From NCBI GenBank assembly GCA_029582265.1, contig CM055819.1, forward strand, positions 12,883,087 to 12,947,086: a DNA stretch of 64,000 nt. Direction: 5' to 3'. Every line of letters begins with the position of its first letter. Positions within the stretch are counted from its first letter, which is position 1. The stretch is from Zoroaster sp. YZ-2022. Its lineage: Eukaryota > Echinodermata > Asteroidea > Forcipulatida > Zoroasteridae. Below, piece after piece: positions 34,501 to 41,170 of the stretch. The translations under genes were made by a program, and so were the position numbers. The notes beneath the pieces were generated by a model. That model saw nothing but the letters and a program-made list of their open reading frames with translations, was not told where the DNA came from and ran no database searches.

Positions 34501-36375
34501 TTCCTTCACATTATTTTTTTTTAGTAGTCATGAAAAAGGTGACAATGTGGAATCCAACGATTGTGCCAGCAGAAGTAGAAGTATACATGTAGTTTTCATT
34601 GTTTATTTTATTTTTTTCACTTGCCCATCGGACTACCCAAACCCCAGTAGCTAGTAGTCCTGCTGCTAAAACCACTAGCCTCGGACTAGCGGACTAGTGT
34701 TAATTTCGACCCCTGGGCTTTGACTAGTAGGAGTAGTGCAGGAAAGAATGTCGTATCCGACCGCCACTTTTTAAGGGCTTATTTGGAATTTATTTGCAAC
34801 CATTAACCAGTTAAAAGATGATTCTATCGATTTTTGGTGGTACAGAAAGCAAAAACTATCTTTAAAATCCACTTTTATGATGGTTTTCGGACTTTATTTC
34901 CCTTCTAAAAAAATTCTCCCCTTCAGAAAATAGAAGGATCCTATTATAGTTGCCACTGCACATGTACAATGACTGTGTTGGTCACTAATTGGGGAGTTGA
35001 CAAGATCAAACTGACATGACTGAGGAAGTCATCGTATACCAAAAATGCCTGATTTTTCATGAAATAAATATCCTGGAATAATTTGAAGTATACATGTATG
35101 TCCATAATCATCCATATGTTCTCCACCTTACTGGGTAGGTAAGATTACATTATTGGTTATATTGAATGAGAAAAAGTGGCGGTCAGATACGACATTCTAC
35201 CCGTAGTGCATACAATTTAATAAAGGATTAACCCTAACCCTCCAGGGTATTTTGGCTAGAAACCCTGCCAGATGCATCAGATTGCATCGTTTGTCAAAGT
35301 GACTTGACTGCCCAGTGCAGCAAAATCCATCAGGTCACAAATCTCAAGGCCGAACTGCCTCAGAGTCTGTGGTCACCAAACGCAGCAGGATACATCTCTG
35401 GCATTGTTCAATGGGACCAGCTCTCAATAGAAACAGACTTGGCTGCTTATGCACTGGTGTTGACAGCTGAATGCATCAAAGTGCACCAGACCTTTCCACC
35501 TGATGCACTGTGCTGCGTCTGGCAGGGTTAGGGTTAAAAGAGCTTAAGTAATGTTAAATTACTCACGATTATACTAGTAGTATTCGCGAGTAATTGCTGA
35601 TTACTTGAATAGTGAATTTCACTACTCGCCCAGCACTAATTTGTACGGTAGTCTTTATAGAATTAGCAAACAAGAACACGATCATTATAAATACAAGAAC
35701 AAGTGAAGCATATATAGTGCTTATACTAGTACATTGGGAAATGTGGCTGGAAACCGTAACACTTAACACTTTTTTTTAAGGATATGAAAAACAGATACGT
35801 CACAGAAATGATCGACTACACAGCACCTTAATCCCACAATAAATAATAGGAAAGAATGTAGAATACAACCACCACTTTTCTGTCCAAATACGAGAAAATA
35901 TCACAAATTTGATATATAATAATAGAGGACATGCTTAAGTTATACGTTGTTCACAAGTAGCGTTTGGGTTCGACATTCATTCCAATTAATATGACTAGTT
36001 TCTGCATATAATCATGGAGGAAGGAAAATTCCTCCATGATATAATTAACTGTATCTGTGACGCGTAGCGTAAGGAGGGGCGGGGGTGTGGGGTGGTGTAA
36101 TTATCAGTAGACACTAGTAGTACAGTACTAGTACTACTGTAGTACTAGTACTAGTAGTACTAATCACTAGTCCGTACGGTTGATCGACAAAGTTACACAG
36201 TACACTTTAAAAACCTTTTTAGTTCGCAATCAACAAATCTGCCCACTGAAATTGCATCAAAATATTCATTATTTTTGTTATTGAGTTTGATTAATTTTAT
36301 TTTTAAATGCGCTTACTTCTTCAGTTTGCTTGAAATAGAGCGATATCTGCCAAGAAAATCCGTCTCCCTGTCCAT
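11140..36375 (-). CDS. F8A1: Huntingtin-associated HAP40 (F8A) ortholog, 12 exons
   Basis: Complete gene. Coding exons in order: 36317-36375, 33585-33631, 24182-24254, 21182-21341, 20354-20422, 18725-18787, 17945-18002, 17446-17600, 16735-16816, 15464-15513, 12600-12655, 11140-11227. They sum to 960 nt (319 residues plus stop); every junction is GT-AG and every phase matches. The product resembles human HAP40 end to end: N-terminal DFLGRYRSISSKLKK, then RFLRKPNVAEA, GAFSDVLANCQVSRVLLLMLLQ-type helix, RPEHAQTLERYAWE, and C-terminal SEQNHLLHLV. HAP40 is an all-helical TPR/SNAP-like protein that stabilises huntingtin. It is slightly shorter than the human protein (about 370) because the Pro/Ala-rich insert is reduced. 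The start is the ATG at 36375 (AAAATGG context). The introns total ~24 kb and are dominated by repeats. Identification is from remembered family sequence, not a search, but the exon chain leaves little doubt. Confidence 0.95.
11255..11420. repeat. Three tandem ~68-bp copies
   Basis: CAGAAACCAACCARTGTCTG followed by AAATGCATCCATACT occurs three times in a row, in F8A intron 11 close to exon 12. It is a simple local triplication. Confidence 0.8.
11712..11890 (+). repeat. Interspersed repeat copy 2
   Basis: TACGTGATACATTGTATACA then GACCAAATTTCCCATATACA and CCAATCGATCCAGCAATTTT. The copy at 38397 is close along its whole length; those at 9485 and 40320 are partial. Confidence 0.6.
12070..12556. 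mobile_element. MITE with GGGTGCACCCCAC TIR, copy 1
   Basis: Begins GGGTGCACCCCACTAAATA and ends with its inverse (TTTAGTGGGGTGCACC). The ~487-bp body matches the element at 36446-36927 in the opposite orientation. Non-coding; F8A intron 11. Confidence 0.85.
12600..12655 (-). CDS. F8A1: F8A exon 11
   Basis: 56 nt, acceptor GTTACAG, donor GTGAGT. Encodes MACQSRDIDSLQALQADL with a split Trp. Phase 0 in, phase 2 out. A MITE ends at 12556, only ~40 bp from its donor. Confidence 0.92.
12725..13425. repeat. Minisatellite, ~34-bp unit
   Basis: About 20 tandem copies of a unit reading CTAGTCAAAACCACTCTCCT then AGTAGTCCGGCAGG. Variants include CCTGCAGG, CCGGCAGG and CCCAGTGGG endings. In F8A intron 10, between exons 10 and 11. 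Confidence 0.92.
13455..13805 (-). mobile_element. tRNA-derived SINE, near full length
   Basis: The tRNA-like head is at the right (inverted B box GGGATTCGAAC; inverted A box region CTAGACCGCTCGGCCA), the body in the middle, and a (ATT)n tail inverted as (AAT)n at 13457-13472. Same family as 8885-9172 and 19185-19567. RNA polymerase III promoter elements are inferred from the tRNA similarity. Confidence 0.85.
14686..14999. mobile_element. MITE with TTAACCCTAAC TIR
   Basis: Starts TTAACCCTAACTCCCTAGAC and ends GGGAAGGTTAGGGTTAA; inner inverted segments include CCTCCAAAATCCTT / AGGATTTTGGAGG. Similar elements lie at 35228-35537 and 41171-41260. Confidence 0.75.
15464..15513 (-). CDS. F8A1: F8A exon 10
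   Basis: 50 nt, acceptor GTTACAG, donor GTAAGT. Encodes VECLSEELFLLMQSVV, matching the EELFLLLQSLV helix. Phase 1 in, phase 0 out. Confidence 0.92.
16735..16816 (-). CDS. F8A1: F8A exon 9
   Basis: 82 nt, acceptor TTTTGTAG, donor GTAATT. Encodes PTPQRIRPEHAQTLERYAWE then TTEDIST. Phase 0 in, phase 1 out. The PEHAQTLE(R/K)Y motif is diagnostic. Confidence 0.94.
17024..17134. mobile_element. Foldback element fragment
   Basis: Contains ACCATGTGAAATTCTCAACT, TAGTTCTGAAAAGAACTGGA and, inverted, a CTGAAGA-stem-GAAAC motif (about 17100-17131). Related complete copies are at 37124-37271 and 49359-49540. Confidence 0.65.
17446..17600 (-). CDS. F8A1: F8A exon 8
   Basis: 155 nt, acceptor ATTTCAG, donor GTAAAC. 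Begins DYDGALGVLTEMEYLAQERG; a short SSGQGGRP linker replaces the longer Pro/Ala stretch of the human protein; ends with the most conserved helix, AFSDVLANCQVSRVLLLMLL then Q. Phase 1 in, phase 0 out. Confidence 0.94.
17945..18002 (-). CDS. F8A1: F8A exon 7
   Basis: 58 nt, acceptor GTCTACAG, donor GTGAGT. Encodes SPLDCLHSLGQVASCKIET with the final G split across the junction. Phase 0 in, phase 1 out. Confidence 0.92.
18051..18242. mobile_element. MITE with AGGGATA TIR and TTAA duplications
   Basis: Second copy of the 9734 family. TTAA stands directly outside both ends (18051-18054 and 18239-18242). The TIRs start AGGGATAATATCGTCAC and end GTGACAATACTGCCCCT. F8A intron 6. Confidence 0.78.
18725..18787 (-). 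CDS. F8A1: F8A exon 6
   Basis: 63 nt, acceptor TTTGCAG, donor GTGAAT. Encodes KLEKPSEAMGHYQRAADLQY then Q. Matches the GHFQRAAQLQ segment of HAP40. Phase 0 at both ends. Confidence 0.92.
18945..19165 (-). mobile_element. Retroelement 3' fragment with (ATT)n tail
   Basis: An (AAT)n run followed by CACATTTATAAAGCGCATTT is, on the minus strand, the ...GCGCTTTATAAA-(ATT)n end seen in LINEs and SINEs of this genome. No coding part survives. F8A intron 5. Confidence 0.5.
19185..19567 (+). mobile_element. tRNA-derived SINE, full length
   Basis: A-box region TGGTCGAGCGGTTTAGTG and B box GGTTCGAATCC lie ~55 bp apart in a tRNA-like head (about 19185-19268). A body matching the other two copies follows, then a ~60-bp (ATT)n tail (19509-19567). 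It is the best copy for defining the family. Confidence 0.88.
19705..19870. repeat. Large near-perfect palindrome
   Basis: Two ~75-bp arms (for example GTTGAGAAACTAGTTCCC and GGGAACTAGTTTCTCAAC) flank a 13-bp centre GAGGCGAAGCCGA. Mismatches cluster near the arm tips. As RNA this would form a very long hairpin. F8A intron 5. Confidence 0.9.
19873..20246. mobile_element. TIR element with 23-bp perfect termini
   Basis: TTACTATACCTCATACATAT begins at 19873, and its exact inverse ends at 20246; the match covers 23 bp. The interior is unusually GC/CpG-rich (GCGCGTGCG, CTCGCGGGCGCGAGG). It abuts the palindrome at 19705. Non-coding. Confidence 0.8.
20354..20422 (-). CDS. F8A1: F8A exon 5
   Basis: 69 nt, acceptor ATCACAG, donor GTGAGT. 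Encodes VYIELKQPALAATLSLQLAD then SLR; a helical TPR-like unit. Phase 0 at both ends. Confidence 0.92.
20790..20819. repeat. Short hairpin GGAGGAAGGA family
   Basis: CATGGAGGAAGGA is followed by its inverse after 4 bp. A sibling hairpin at 36011-36040 shares the stem (CATGGAGGAAGGAAAATTCC). Confidence 0.65.
21182..21341 (-). CDS. F8A1: F8A exon 4
   Basis: 160 nt, acceptor TTTCTCAG, donor GTAAGG. Begins (R)CEHTLSNMPAEAEALIGA and ends GINCYNHAIR. Phase 2 in, phase 0 out. The longest coding exon. Confidence 0.93.
21430..21735. repeat. Four diverged ~75-bp tandem copies
   Basis: AAATCTGTACTCGTACTCGT followed by GAAAAGTACT and a CGAATAC segment recurs four times with spacing of about 65-80 bp. 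F8A intron 3. Confidence 0.75.
21945..23480. repeat. 90-bp satellite with 539-bp higher-order period
   Basis: About 17 copies of a 90-bp unit containing TATACTCACGGGTCTCAATC, GGGGTACAAGTGTCATCAG and CTCCCAATGGGGATAGTATT. Ninety is divisible by three and the unit has no stop in one frame on each strand, so long repetitive ORFs appear on both. Two 89-bp units (CATTGTATAC at ~22588 and ~23127) break the frame. They are 539 bp apart and the variants around them recur, which shows a six-unit higher-order repeat. F8A intron 3. Confidence 0.93.
24182..24254 (-). CDS. F8A1: F8A exon 3
   Basis: 73 nt, acceptor ATCAG, donor GTAAAT. Encodes ALAKTLENQECTSYAAICSL then AKA(R). Phase 1 in, phase 2 out. The QECxxYAAxC pattern matches HAP40. 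Confidence 0.93.
24630..25075. repeat. Dispersed duplication, left copy
   Basis: Shares long blocks with 29309-29752, in the same order and orientation: TATGAGTATGCTCTATATAC, AATGCTAAACTGCTTAACCC, CATCACCAGTGACCAATCAA, CTAGATACAACATGTACAC. Divergence is moderate, with small indels. Confidence 0.85.
25327..27611 (-). mobile_element. 5'-truncated non-LTR retrotransposon
   Basis: Inserted into the first unit of the tandem array of the host TIR element: sequence resembling the array resumes on both sides. Its coding part is at 26229-27611; 25327-26228 would be its 3' UTR, without an obvious poly(A). Truncation at ~27611 removes the endonuclease and the start of the RT. Confidence 0.85.
26229..27611 (-). 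pseudogene. LINE reverse transcriptase (Jockey/CR1-like), 5' truncated
   Basis: An open frame runs from the truncation point to a TAG at 26229. RT blocks in order: SPIFKKGNRNSPSNYRPIAL, SQHGFRRRRGCDTQL, VFLDFSKAFDRVPH, SSVPQGTVIGPLCFLIYINN, catalytic FADD (LFADDALVYR), and the thumb region SYLGIIFDSNLTWKTHIN. The C-terminal part contains LDKIQRSAAR and TKIWNDLPHHL, typical of CR1/Jockey-group ORF2. The remaining frame is intact with no stop or frameshift seen, so the insertion looks fairly recent. Without the N-terminal endonuclease it cannot move on its own. Confidence 0.92.
27612..28265. repeat. ~63-bp tandem array, about 10 copies
   Basis: Unit: TCCCTAAATTGTTATCCCGG, TTCATGGAACATTTCAAACC, then TACTTCATGTTAATAATCCGG. 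The TGTTCCCTAAATTGTT part is the inner end of the element's own terminal repeat. Copies are nearly identical. Confidence 0.93.
29309..29752. repeat. Dispersed duplication, right copy
   Basis: See the left copy at 24630-25075. It lies ~440 bp upstream of the fibrinogen-domain pseudogene and so could include that gene's former 5' flank. Confidence 0.85.
30192..31232 (+). pseudogene. PAN plus fibrinogen C-terminal domain lectin, frameshifted
   Basis: Starts at ATG 30192 (AAAAATGG context; an upstream in-frame ATG is at 30162). The order is: hydrophobic signal peptide (VLFVCILYFNLISLL); PAN/apple-like domain with CGRDCSMDKNCKSFNF and a later CELS and GC; then the fibrinogen-related domain (YPDGFDNGLQVYCDMDTDGG, GWIVFQRRHDGSEDFYRSW, GEFWLGNDN). 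The frame breaks at ~31017 just before the calcium-site LDNDADNTRNCA segment and again at ~31105 after WWFNAF. The remaining C-terminus (NGKYYPNGLSVNYNGLVW to KMRETRL) is readable to TAA at 31232. The conserved Cys of WWFNAC is Phe. There are no introns, and it lies inside F8A intron 2 on the opposite strand. Intact homologs are secreted pattern-recognition lectins. A truncated 288-residue product could still be made. Confidence 0.88.
31577..31895. mobile_element. MITE with TAACCCTCCTATG ends
   Basis: TAACCCTCCTATGG at the left and CATAGGAGGGTAAC at the right are inverse. The inside has repeated, inverted CCTTTCAAAACC / GGTTTTGAAAGG pieces. Between the pseudogene and F8A exon 2. Confidence 0.65.
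32838..33171. mobile_element. MITE with TTAACCCTCC ends
   Basis: TTAACCCTCCCTAC at the left, GTAGGAGGGTTA at the right. The interior has CACCAAGGTGTAGTGTATCC twice and inverted CCATTTGAAACC-type segments. It looks like a cousin of 31577-31895. Confidence 0.6.
33585..33631 (-). CDS. F8A1: F8A exon 2
   Basis: 47-nt microexon between acceptor GAAG and donor GTAAGA, encoding RFLRKPNVAEASDQF. Phase 2 in, phase 1 out. It carries the highly conserved RFLRKPNVAEA block. Confidence 0.93.
33971..34715. mobile_element. Nested TIR element, AGGGGTCGAAATTAAC ends
   Basis: AGGGGTCGAAATTAAC at the left and GTTAATTTCGACCCCT at the right. It lies inside the hAT-like element and is itself interrupted by the element at 34031-34478. 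The ends look hAT-like but I cannot show a clean target duplication. Confidence 0.65.
34031..34478. mobile_element. AGAATGTCG MITE, copy A of inverted pair
   Basis: Ends AGAATGTCGTATCCCAC and GGTCGGATACAACATTCT. The interior includes GGAGAACATATGGATGATGA and CATAAAAGTGGATTCTAAAG. The copy at 34745-35198 is the same sequence inverted. Confidence 0.8.
34745..35198. mobile_element. AGAATGTCG MITE, copy B of inverted pair
   Basis: Starts AGAATGTCGTATCCGACC, ends GGTCAGATACGACATTCT. Inverted relative to copy A, giving ~450-bp complementary arms separated by ~270 bp. Confidence 0.8.
35228..35537. mobile_element. MITE with TTAACCCTAACCC TIR
   Basis: TTAACCCTAACCCTCCAGGG at the left, GGCAGGGTTAGGGTTAA at the right; inner inverted GATGCATCAG / CTGATGCACTG parts. 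It also lies inside the hAT-like element. Confidence 0.7.
35851..35991. mobile_element. AGAATG MITE, short copy
   Basis: AGAATGTAGAATACAACCAC at the left and TTTGGGTTCGACATTCAT at the right. The body matches 8300-8512 in the opposite orientation (AAATATCACA). F8A intron 1. Confidence 0.6.
36011..36040. repeat. Short hairpin GGAGGAAGGA family
   Basis: ATCATGGAGGAA and TTCCTCCATGAT are inverse around 6 bp; sibling of 20790-20819. Confidence 0.65.
36317..36375 (-). CDS. F8A1: F8A exon 1 (start codon)
   Basis: 59 nt encoding MDRETDFLGRYRSISSKLKK, then donor GTAAGC; ends in phase 2 (AA|G = Lys). Matches the HAP40 N-terminus. The reading frame is open further upstream into the MITE at 36446, but the family begins at this Met. 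Confidence 0.93.
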
Positions 36376-36445
36376 TTTTCCAGCGGTATAACTTAACTGC
36401 AACTCTTGAGGGCGTCTTTTATTTACATGTGTACGTACGTGTTGA

Positions 36446-36927
36446 GGGTGCACCCCACTAAATAAACTCCCATAGTAAACAGTGCTAAATACAAAATATT
36501 CAAAAATCATTAAAAAATACTTAGAAGTCCCACAGTTTTTAAAACCAAAAGAAAAAATATTGATCGATATATAACCTTTTATATTCTTCTCTATTTACTT
36601 TCTAAAGTCCAGGTTTCCAGGGAGTTATTCTCATCCCAATGAAAACCACCCTCTACAGTAGTGAAAACGTCCACACTGAAAAGCAGCCATTTTGGAAAAA
36701 GGCCTTACGCTTGAAATCAAATTAGGACCACTTTTTCAGGGCCTATTGTGTCCAAAATACTCACAGTTGGAAGCCAAGGACCCCCAGGTTATGATAGTGG
36801 GCCATTTTTACACAATCCATCAAATGAATGGGCCTCAAATCTTTGTTTTTCAGAAAAATTTGAGGGCATACACTTTATGATAAATAGCTCGGCGCATGAA
36901 TTCCTCACTATTTAGTGGGGTGCACCC
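36446..36927. mobile_element. MITE with GGGTGCACCCCAC TIR, copy 2
   Basis: Same family as 12070-12556, inverted. TTGA directly outside both ends (36442-36445, 36928-36931) is a plausible 4-bp target duplication. It lies 70 bp upstream of the F8A start codon, so it probably falls in the F8A promoter or 5' UTR. Confidence 0.85.
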
Positions 36928-37812
36928 TTGAGCGCAATCTTGGGATTTGCGCAATCTCGACATTGAGCAAAATTGGGCGCAATCTGCAGATTGCGCAGCG
37001 CAAACTCAAGATTGCGCTGTTTATGATGCTGCGCAAATTAGGAATTTGCGCAATTTGGGAATTATTTGTGTTAAATGACACAGGTAGGTGTGCAATAATT
37101 TCACAACACAACTTTTATGTAAGTAAGACTAATTGCGGTGACACCATGTGAAATTCTCAATTGAGTAGTAATTAGTTCTGAAAAGAACTGGAGGTACAAC
37201 TCGAGTTGTACCTTCAGAACTAATTACTACTCAATTGAGAATTTCACATGGTGTCACCACAATTAGTCTTACAGTTATCCTCCTCACTATGCAAAGCTAC
37301 AAGTTTTACAACTTTTATGTATTATATTGCCCAAAAGAATTTTGAGGTAAACAAAATAAATACACAATAAGCGGCTAACACTGAAAAAGGTAAAGGGGCC
37401 AAAAGTTAAAGTGGTGATCAAATTTATTTTCACACAACAAATGACAGAATGATACTGTAACCCATGCTGTAACACAACAAGCTCTATTATTTTAGGCCAA
37501 AACAATAACTTGGAGTAATAAACCACTCAAATTTCAGGACAACTTTTTTTAAAATAACACTCTCTTCTAATGTACAACTTTGATTGAAACACCTTACACT
37601 ATATATAAAGTGAGTGAACTGGTTTGTACACAAGCATCAATAACTCATTCTAGCTGCAGTGTACTATTAGTAGTCGCCGCGCCGAAGTCCATATTTTTCG
37701 CGTGTTAAAAGTCATGGACAATCTCGAGATTGAGCGCGCAATCTAGGTCGGAACGAGGCTGGAAACGAGGCTGGAAATCTGCAGATTGCCCAAATCCTTA
37801 GATTGCGCTCAA
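36928..37812. mobile_element. TIR element with TTGAGCGCAATCT ends
   Basis: TTGAGCGCAATCTTGGGATT at the left and AATCCTTAGATTGCGCTCAA at the right are inverse copies. The inside repeats ATTGCGC-type segments, including the perfect palindrome GCGCAATCTGCAGATTGCGC at 36977-36996. It is interrupted by the foldback element at 37124-37271. Confidence 0.7.
37124..37271. mobile_element. Foldback element, ~70-bp arms
   Basis: TAAGACTAATTGCGGTGACA at the left is matched by TGTCACCACAATTAGTCTTA at the right; the arms meet at GGTACAACTCGAGTTGTACC. It is a compact copy lacking the central insert seen at 49359-49540. Confidence 0.88.
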
Positions 37813-38396
37813 ACATGCACTGAAACTAGGCGAGGTACGTTAATTTCTAAACACCACACCACGATCGAGGCGTCCGAAAAAAAAGGGGGGAAAAGCTCTG
37901 AAACGAATGAGGGCGTTGTAAGAGTGTGACAATGACATGTTCAAGTCTTTTTAATTTTTGGTAAGACAACTCGACATACGTACATTAATATTATAGCACT
38001 ATTCACAACATAATCATGAGATGTGCATGTAGGAAATAGGAAGTACAATCAGTGGAGAAAAAACACCACAGGGCGATTTTGGATTTTGAAGCACTACTTA
38101 GGTACAATTCACTCAATTAAAGATTCTATTAACAAGGGTTTAATTTAAATCTTGTGATTTTTGGGGCAACCATGTTCCACTCATATACGTGCGTTGTGTA
38201 TAGCTCTACTCAATACCGTGTGTACGTAGGCCTACGTTGTAGGCCCTACGGCTGTATTTTTGGTCGAACACCACAGGGCGATTTTTGATTTTTGATTTTC
38301 AGAACTACTTAAGTATTATTTACGCGTGTTTTTTTTTCTGTTTTTTTTTAATTTTTTATTTTGACCATCTTTAAAAAAAAATTGCCAACAGGGAAC
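37813..38396. other. No gene recognised
   Basis: AT-rich sequence with ACCACAGGGCGATTTTTGAT-like segments occurring twice (near 38065 and 38272). No ORF with a recognisable domain and no clear element ends. Confidence 0.4.
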
Positions 38397-38590
38397 CACG
38401 TGATACATTGTATAACACTGAGACCAAATTTCCCATACACAAAGTATGGTGGCTAAAAGAGGGCCTCACAAATCAGGCAAACGTTCTTACCCCTATTTTA
38501 AAAAGTCGTTTAAAGCACATCCAATCGATCCAGCAATTTTGGCTGCAATTGGACATCGTTTCATAGTAAATAAAAATTAAATTAAAAATG
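38397..38590 (+). repeat. Interspersed repeat copy 3
   Basis: ACGTGATACATTGTATAACA, GACCAAATTTCCCATACACA, AATCGATCCAGCAATTTTGG; collinear with 11712-11890. Confidence 0.6.
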
Positions 38591-39542
38591 CCAACGCGCG
38601 GCGGGTCTGAGGCGATGCTAATCTTGGTGGCAAGATGTTACTCGTGATTTTATAATTATGTACACGCGCCGATCCGCTGTGATTTGATAAACCAACCGCC
38701 GCTGCGGGCGCCATTCACGGCCGCACACTGCCGGCCGTACACACCACCTTGCCTTCCCGTTATTCAGCGGCTCTGGATCGTCAAAATTGTATAGCGCCAG
38801 CTACGGTGGGTGATTAACGACTGGCGCGGGATCGTGTAACTCAGATCCGCATAATAACGGTCTTGCACCAAGACTAAGGCGACGCGCGCGGAGAACAGAA
38901 ACCAGAGACTTTTAATTACATTTTCATAGGACTTTGCATTGTTTAACACATGTAGTTGGAGCTTCGTTGGACCCCATGGTATTATTTCTTTCGTTTTGCT
39001 ATTGCATGTTCCAATGTTTTCCCCCACTTCACGTGGCAATTGAATTGGAATTGGAATTTCATAAACATTTATTTATGTGCACATAATAATAGAACGTAGA
39101 AAGCAGAAGGTTGTATGCCTTCCGGTATATACTAACACAGATAAAATTGAAGACTTTTTACAGATTTGACCATATAATATAAAACAAATTAACACGAGTT
39201 ACAAGAAAACGTGAAACAAATAAAAGAAAAATAACAGGAAAACAGGAATAATGGAGATAGGAGAAATATAAAATGATGAATTTGACAAAGAAACTGTTTC
39301 ATATAGTGGGAGACATAAGGCTGTGTTAAATACCCTGCCTGATCAATAGCTTTCCAAAGATGAGGACCGTGATAGTTTTGATAGATTAGGATGTGTGTGC
39401 AGAATGGACATAAAGACTATTTGATGGTGTATAACAGTGGACTCAATAACTCAGTGTGGAAAAGGAATTAACAATATGTGAGGCAGAAGACTATTGGTCT
39501 ATTTGAACATGAAAGTGCTGCGCCCTCGACCAAATTTGTCCG
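38591..39542. other. No gene recognised; local GC-rich patch
   Basis: 38590-38760 is GC- and CpG-rich (ACCGCCGCTGCGGGCGCCATTC-like composition) against an AT-rich background, then AT-rich sequence follows. I see no exon or element ends. Confidence 0.35.
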
Positions 39543-39550
39543 TTTGTAAG

Positions 39551-39741
39551 CAGCGGCGTGGCCAGGACTTTTTCAGTGGGGGGGGGGGGGAGCACTGCTT
39601 TTCAGTGGGGGAGCAGGGTTATGGTTTTTCCCTTTTTTTCTTTTCTGGGGCACTATGAGGATTTTTCGTGGGGGGGGGGGGCACTGGAATTTTTGGGGGT
39701 GGGGGACACGTGCCCCCAGGCCTCCCGTGGCTACGCCGCTG
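39551..39741. mobile_element. hAT-like MITE with G-rich interior
   Basis: Starts CAGCGGCGTGGCCAGG and ends GTGGCTACGCCGCTG. The flanks TTTGTAAG (39543-39550) and TTCGTAAG (39742-39749) match at 7 of 8, a hAT-type duplication. The interior has three G-runs of 9-13. Confidence 0.8.
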
Positions 39742-40319
39742 TTCGTAAGTGAAGGGGGGGTATATGCTAATGTTATTTTTGCACTAATTTTTTGCATGAT
39801 TTTGCCCCTCATATACACCTTTAATAACAAATTAATATGTACCATACCCCACTCTTTAGCAGACAAGTCTAGAAATACAGTTTCTATGAATTGTGGATTT
39901 GCTGTGGGGATGGGTAGGTGTGCCAATTTTATTTTTGTACTTGTTTTTTGCATGTATACAACGGTTTGCGACAACAAAGACTATTTTGCGAGCAATTGGG
40001 GACGGCCGCCCCTGCCGGCCCCACCACCTTTTAACACATCATATAAACGTATATTGAAGGACTGCTTGGGTTTTCAATGAATTTGTTCAAAACACGTCTC
40101 TGTGTTAGTTTGTGAACCGAATGACATTTCAAATTGACTCGGTCGACTGAATTGACCAAATAATGAATCCTATACAATTGTAATATGATTTTGTTCATTA
40201 ATAACAATATTAATAGGCGGCGGAAGCGGAGGGTTTACAAGGTGGCACTTCCCCCACTCTAGAAAAGGTCCTGATTTTCCCCCACTCCACACACATTAAA
40301 AAACAAAAATTACATGTAT

Positions 40320-40470
40320 ATATTGGAACCAGACCAAATTTCCTATACACAAAGTACGATGGCCAAGAGAGGCCTTAGTAATCGGGCAAACGTTCATACC
40401 CCTATGTGAACAAAAGTTGTTTAACACTTGTTGCACGGCTGCAATTTGACATCGTTTCTTAGCAACACCC
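40320..40470 (+). repeat. Interspersed repeat copy 4
   Basis: GACCAAATTTCCTATACACA, AAGTACGATGGC, GAGAGGCCTTAGTAATCGGG; a partial member of the 9485/11712/38397 family. Confidence 0.5.
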
Positions 40471-40477
40471 AAACAAA

Positions 40478-40530
40478 CACCCAGACAGACAGACAGACCC
40501 GACAGACAGACCCGACAGACAGACAGACAG
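40478..40530. repeat. ACAG microsatellite
   Basis: Runs of CAGACAGACAGACAG interrupted by ACCCG. Confidence 0.85.
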
Positions 40531-40951
40531 GCGGATTTGAGGCAACACACGTGGAGACCAGAATCCGGAGACTTTTTTGGACTGCGTTTATTGATGGTTT
40601 AAAGAAATTTGTTTAATAGGTGAACATTTATTATAGTACACTCAATTTTCATAAATAATTTATATTCGTGAGTACCATATTATTTATGTACAGTTCGTAC
40701 ACGGAGGGCCATACACAACGCACGTATATGAGTGGGAACATATTTGTTTATATAAAAATATAACATTAAAAAATATAAATAGTTGTCCAAAAATCTCAAA
40801 AGAACTAAATGAAACCATTGTTAATAAAATCCTTGGTTTTAATTGATTGTACCAAAGTAGTACTGAAAATCCAAAATCCAAAATCTATATAAAATTATAA
40901 ATAGTCATCCAAAAGGTCTTAAAAAAATTAAAAGAAATCCTTGTTAATATA

Positions 40952-41159
40952 CTACTCAAAACGATTTAGGGAACACTGGAATAATCTCAGTTAAAGCAAG
41001 ATCATTTATTTCAGATAAACACATTGTTTCGGTGGGGTTAACAAAGAATTTAGACATGTGTGGCCATTGTGTCAATATTGCTGGCACATGACATCACTGT
41101 ACATGGCCCAAACCTATTTGATGTTAAAAATCCGGTGTTCCCTAAATTGTTTTGAGTAG
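40952..41159. mobile_element. Tc1/mariner-type MITE, 208 bp
   Basis: CTACTCAAAACGATTTAGGG to CCCTAAATTGTTTTGAGTAG, with TA on both sides. It is the compact form of the element at 25138-28272. Confidence 0.88.
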
Positions 41160-41170
41160 TATAGAATACA

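Larger units (their letters stand above)
33720..35638. mobile_element. hAT-like element with 8-bp target duplication
   Basis: Begins TAGTGCTGGGCGAGTAGTG and ends CACTACTCGCCCAGCACTA. ATTTGTAC stands directly outside both ends (33712-33719 and 35639-35646), the 8-bp duplication typical of hAT elements. No transposase; the inside is filled by other TIR elements. Located in F8A intron 1, starting 89 bp from exon 2. Confidence 0.88.

Noticed and set aside
39558..40080. Gly-rich and Pro-rich ORFs on both strands
   Set aside because: They arise from G-runs inside a hAT-like MITE.
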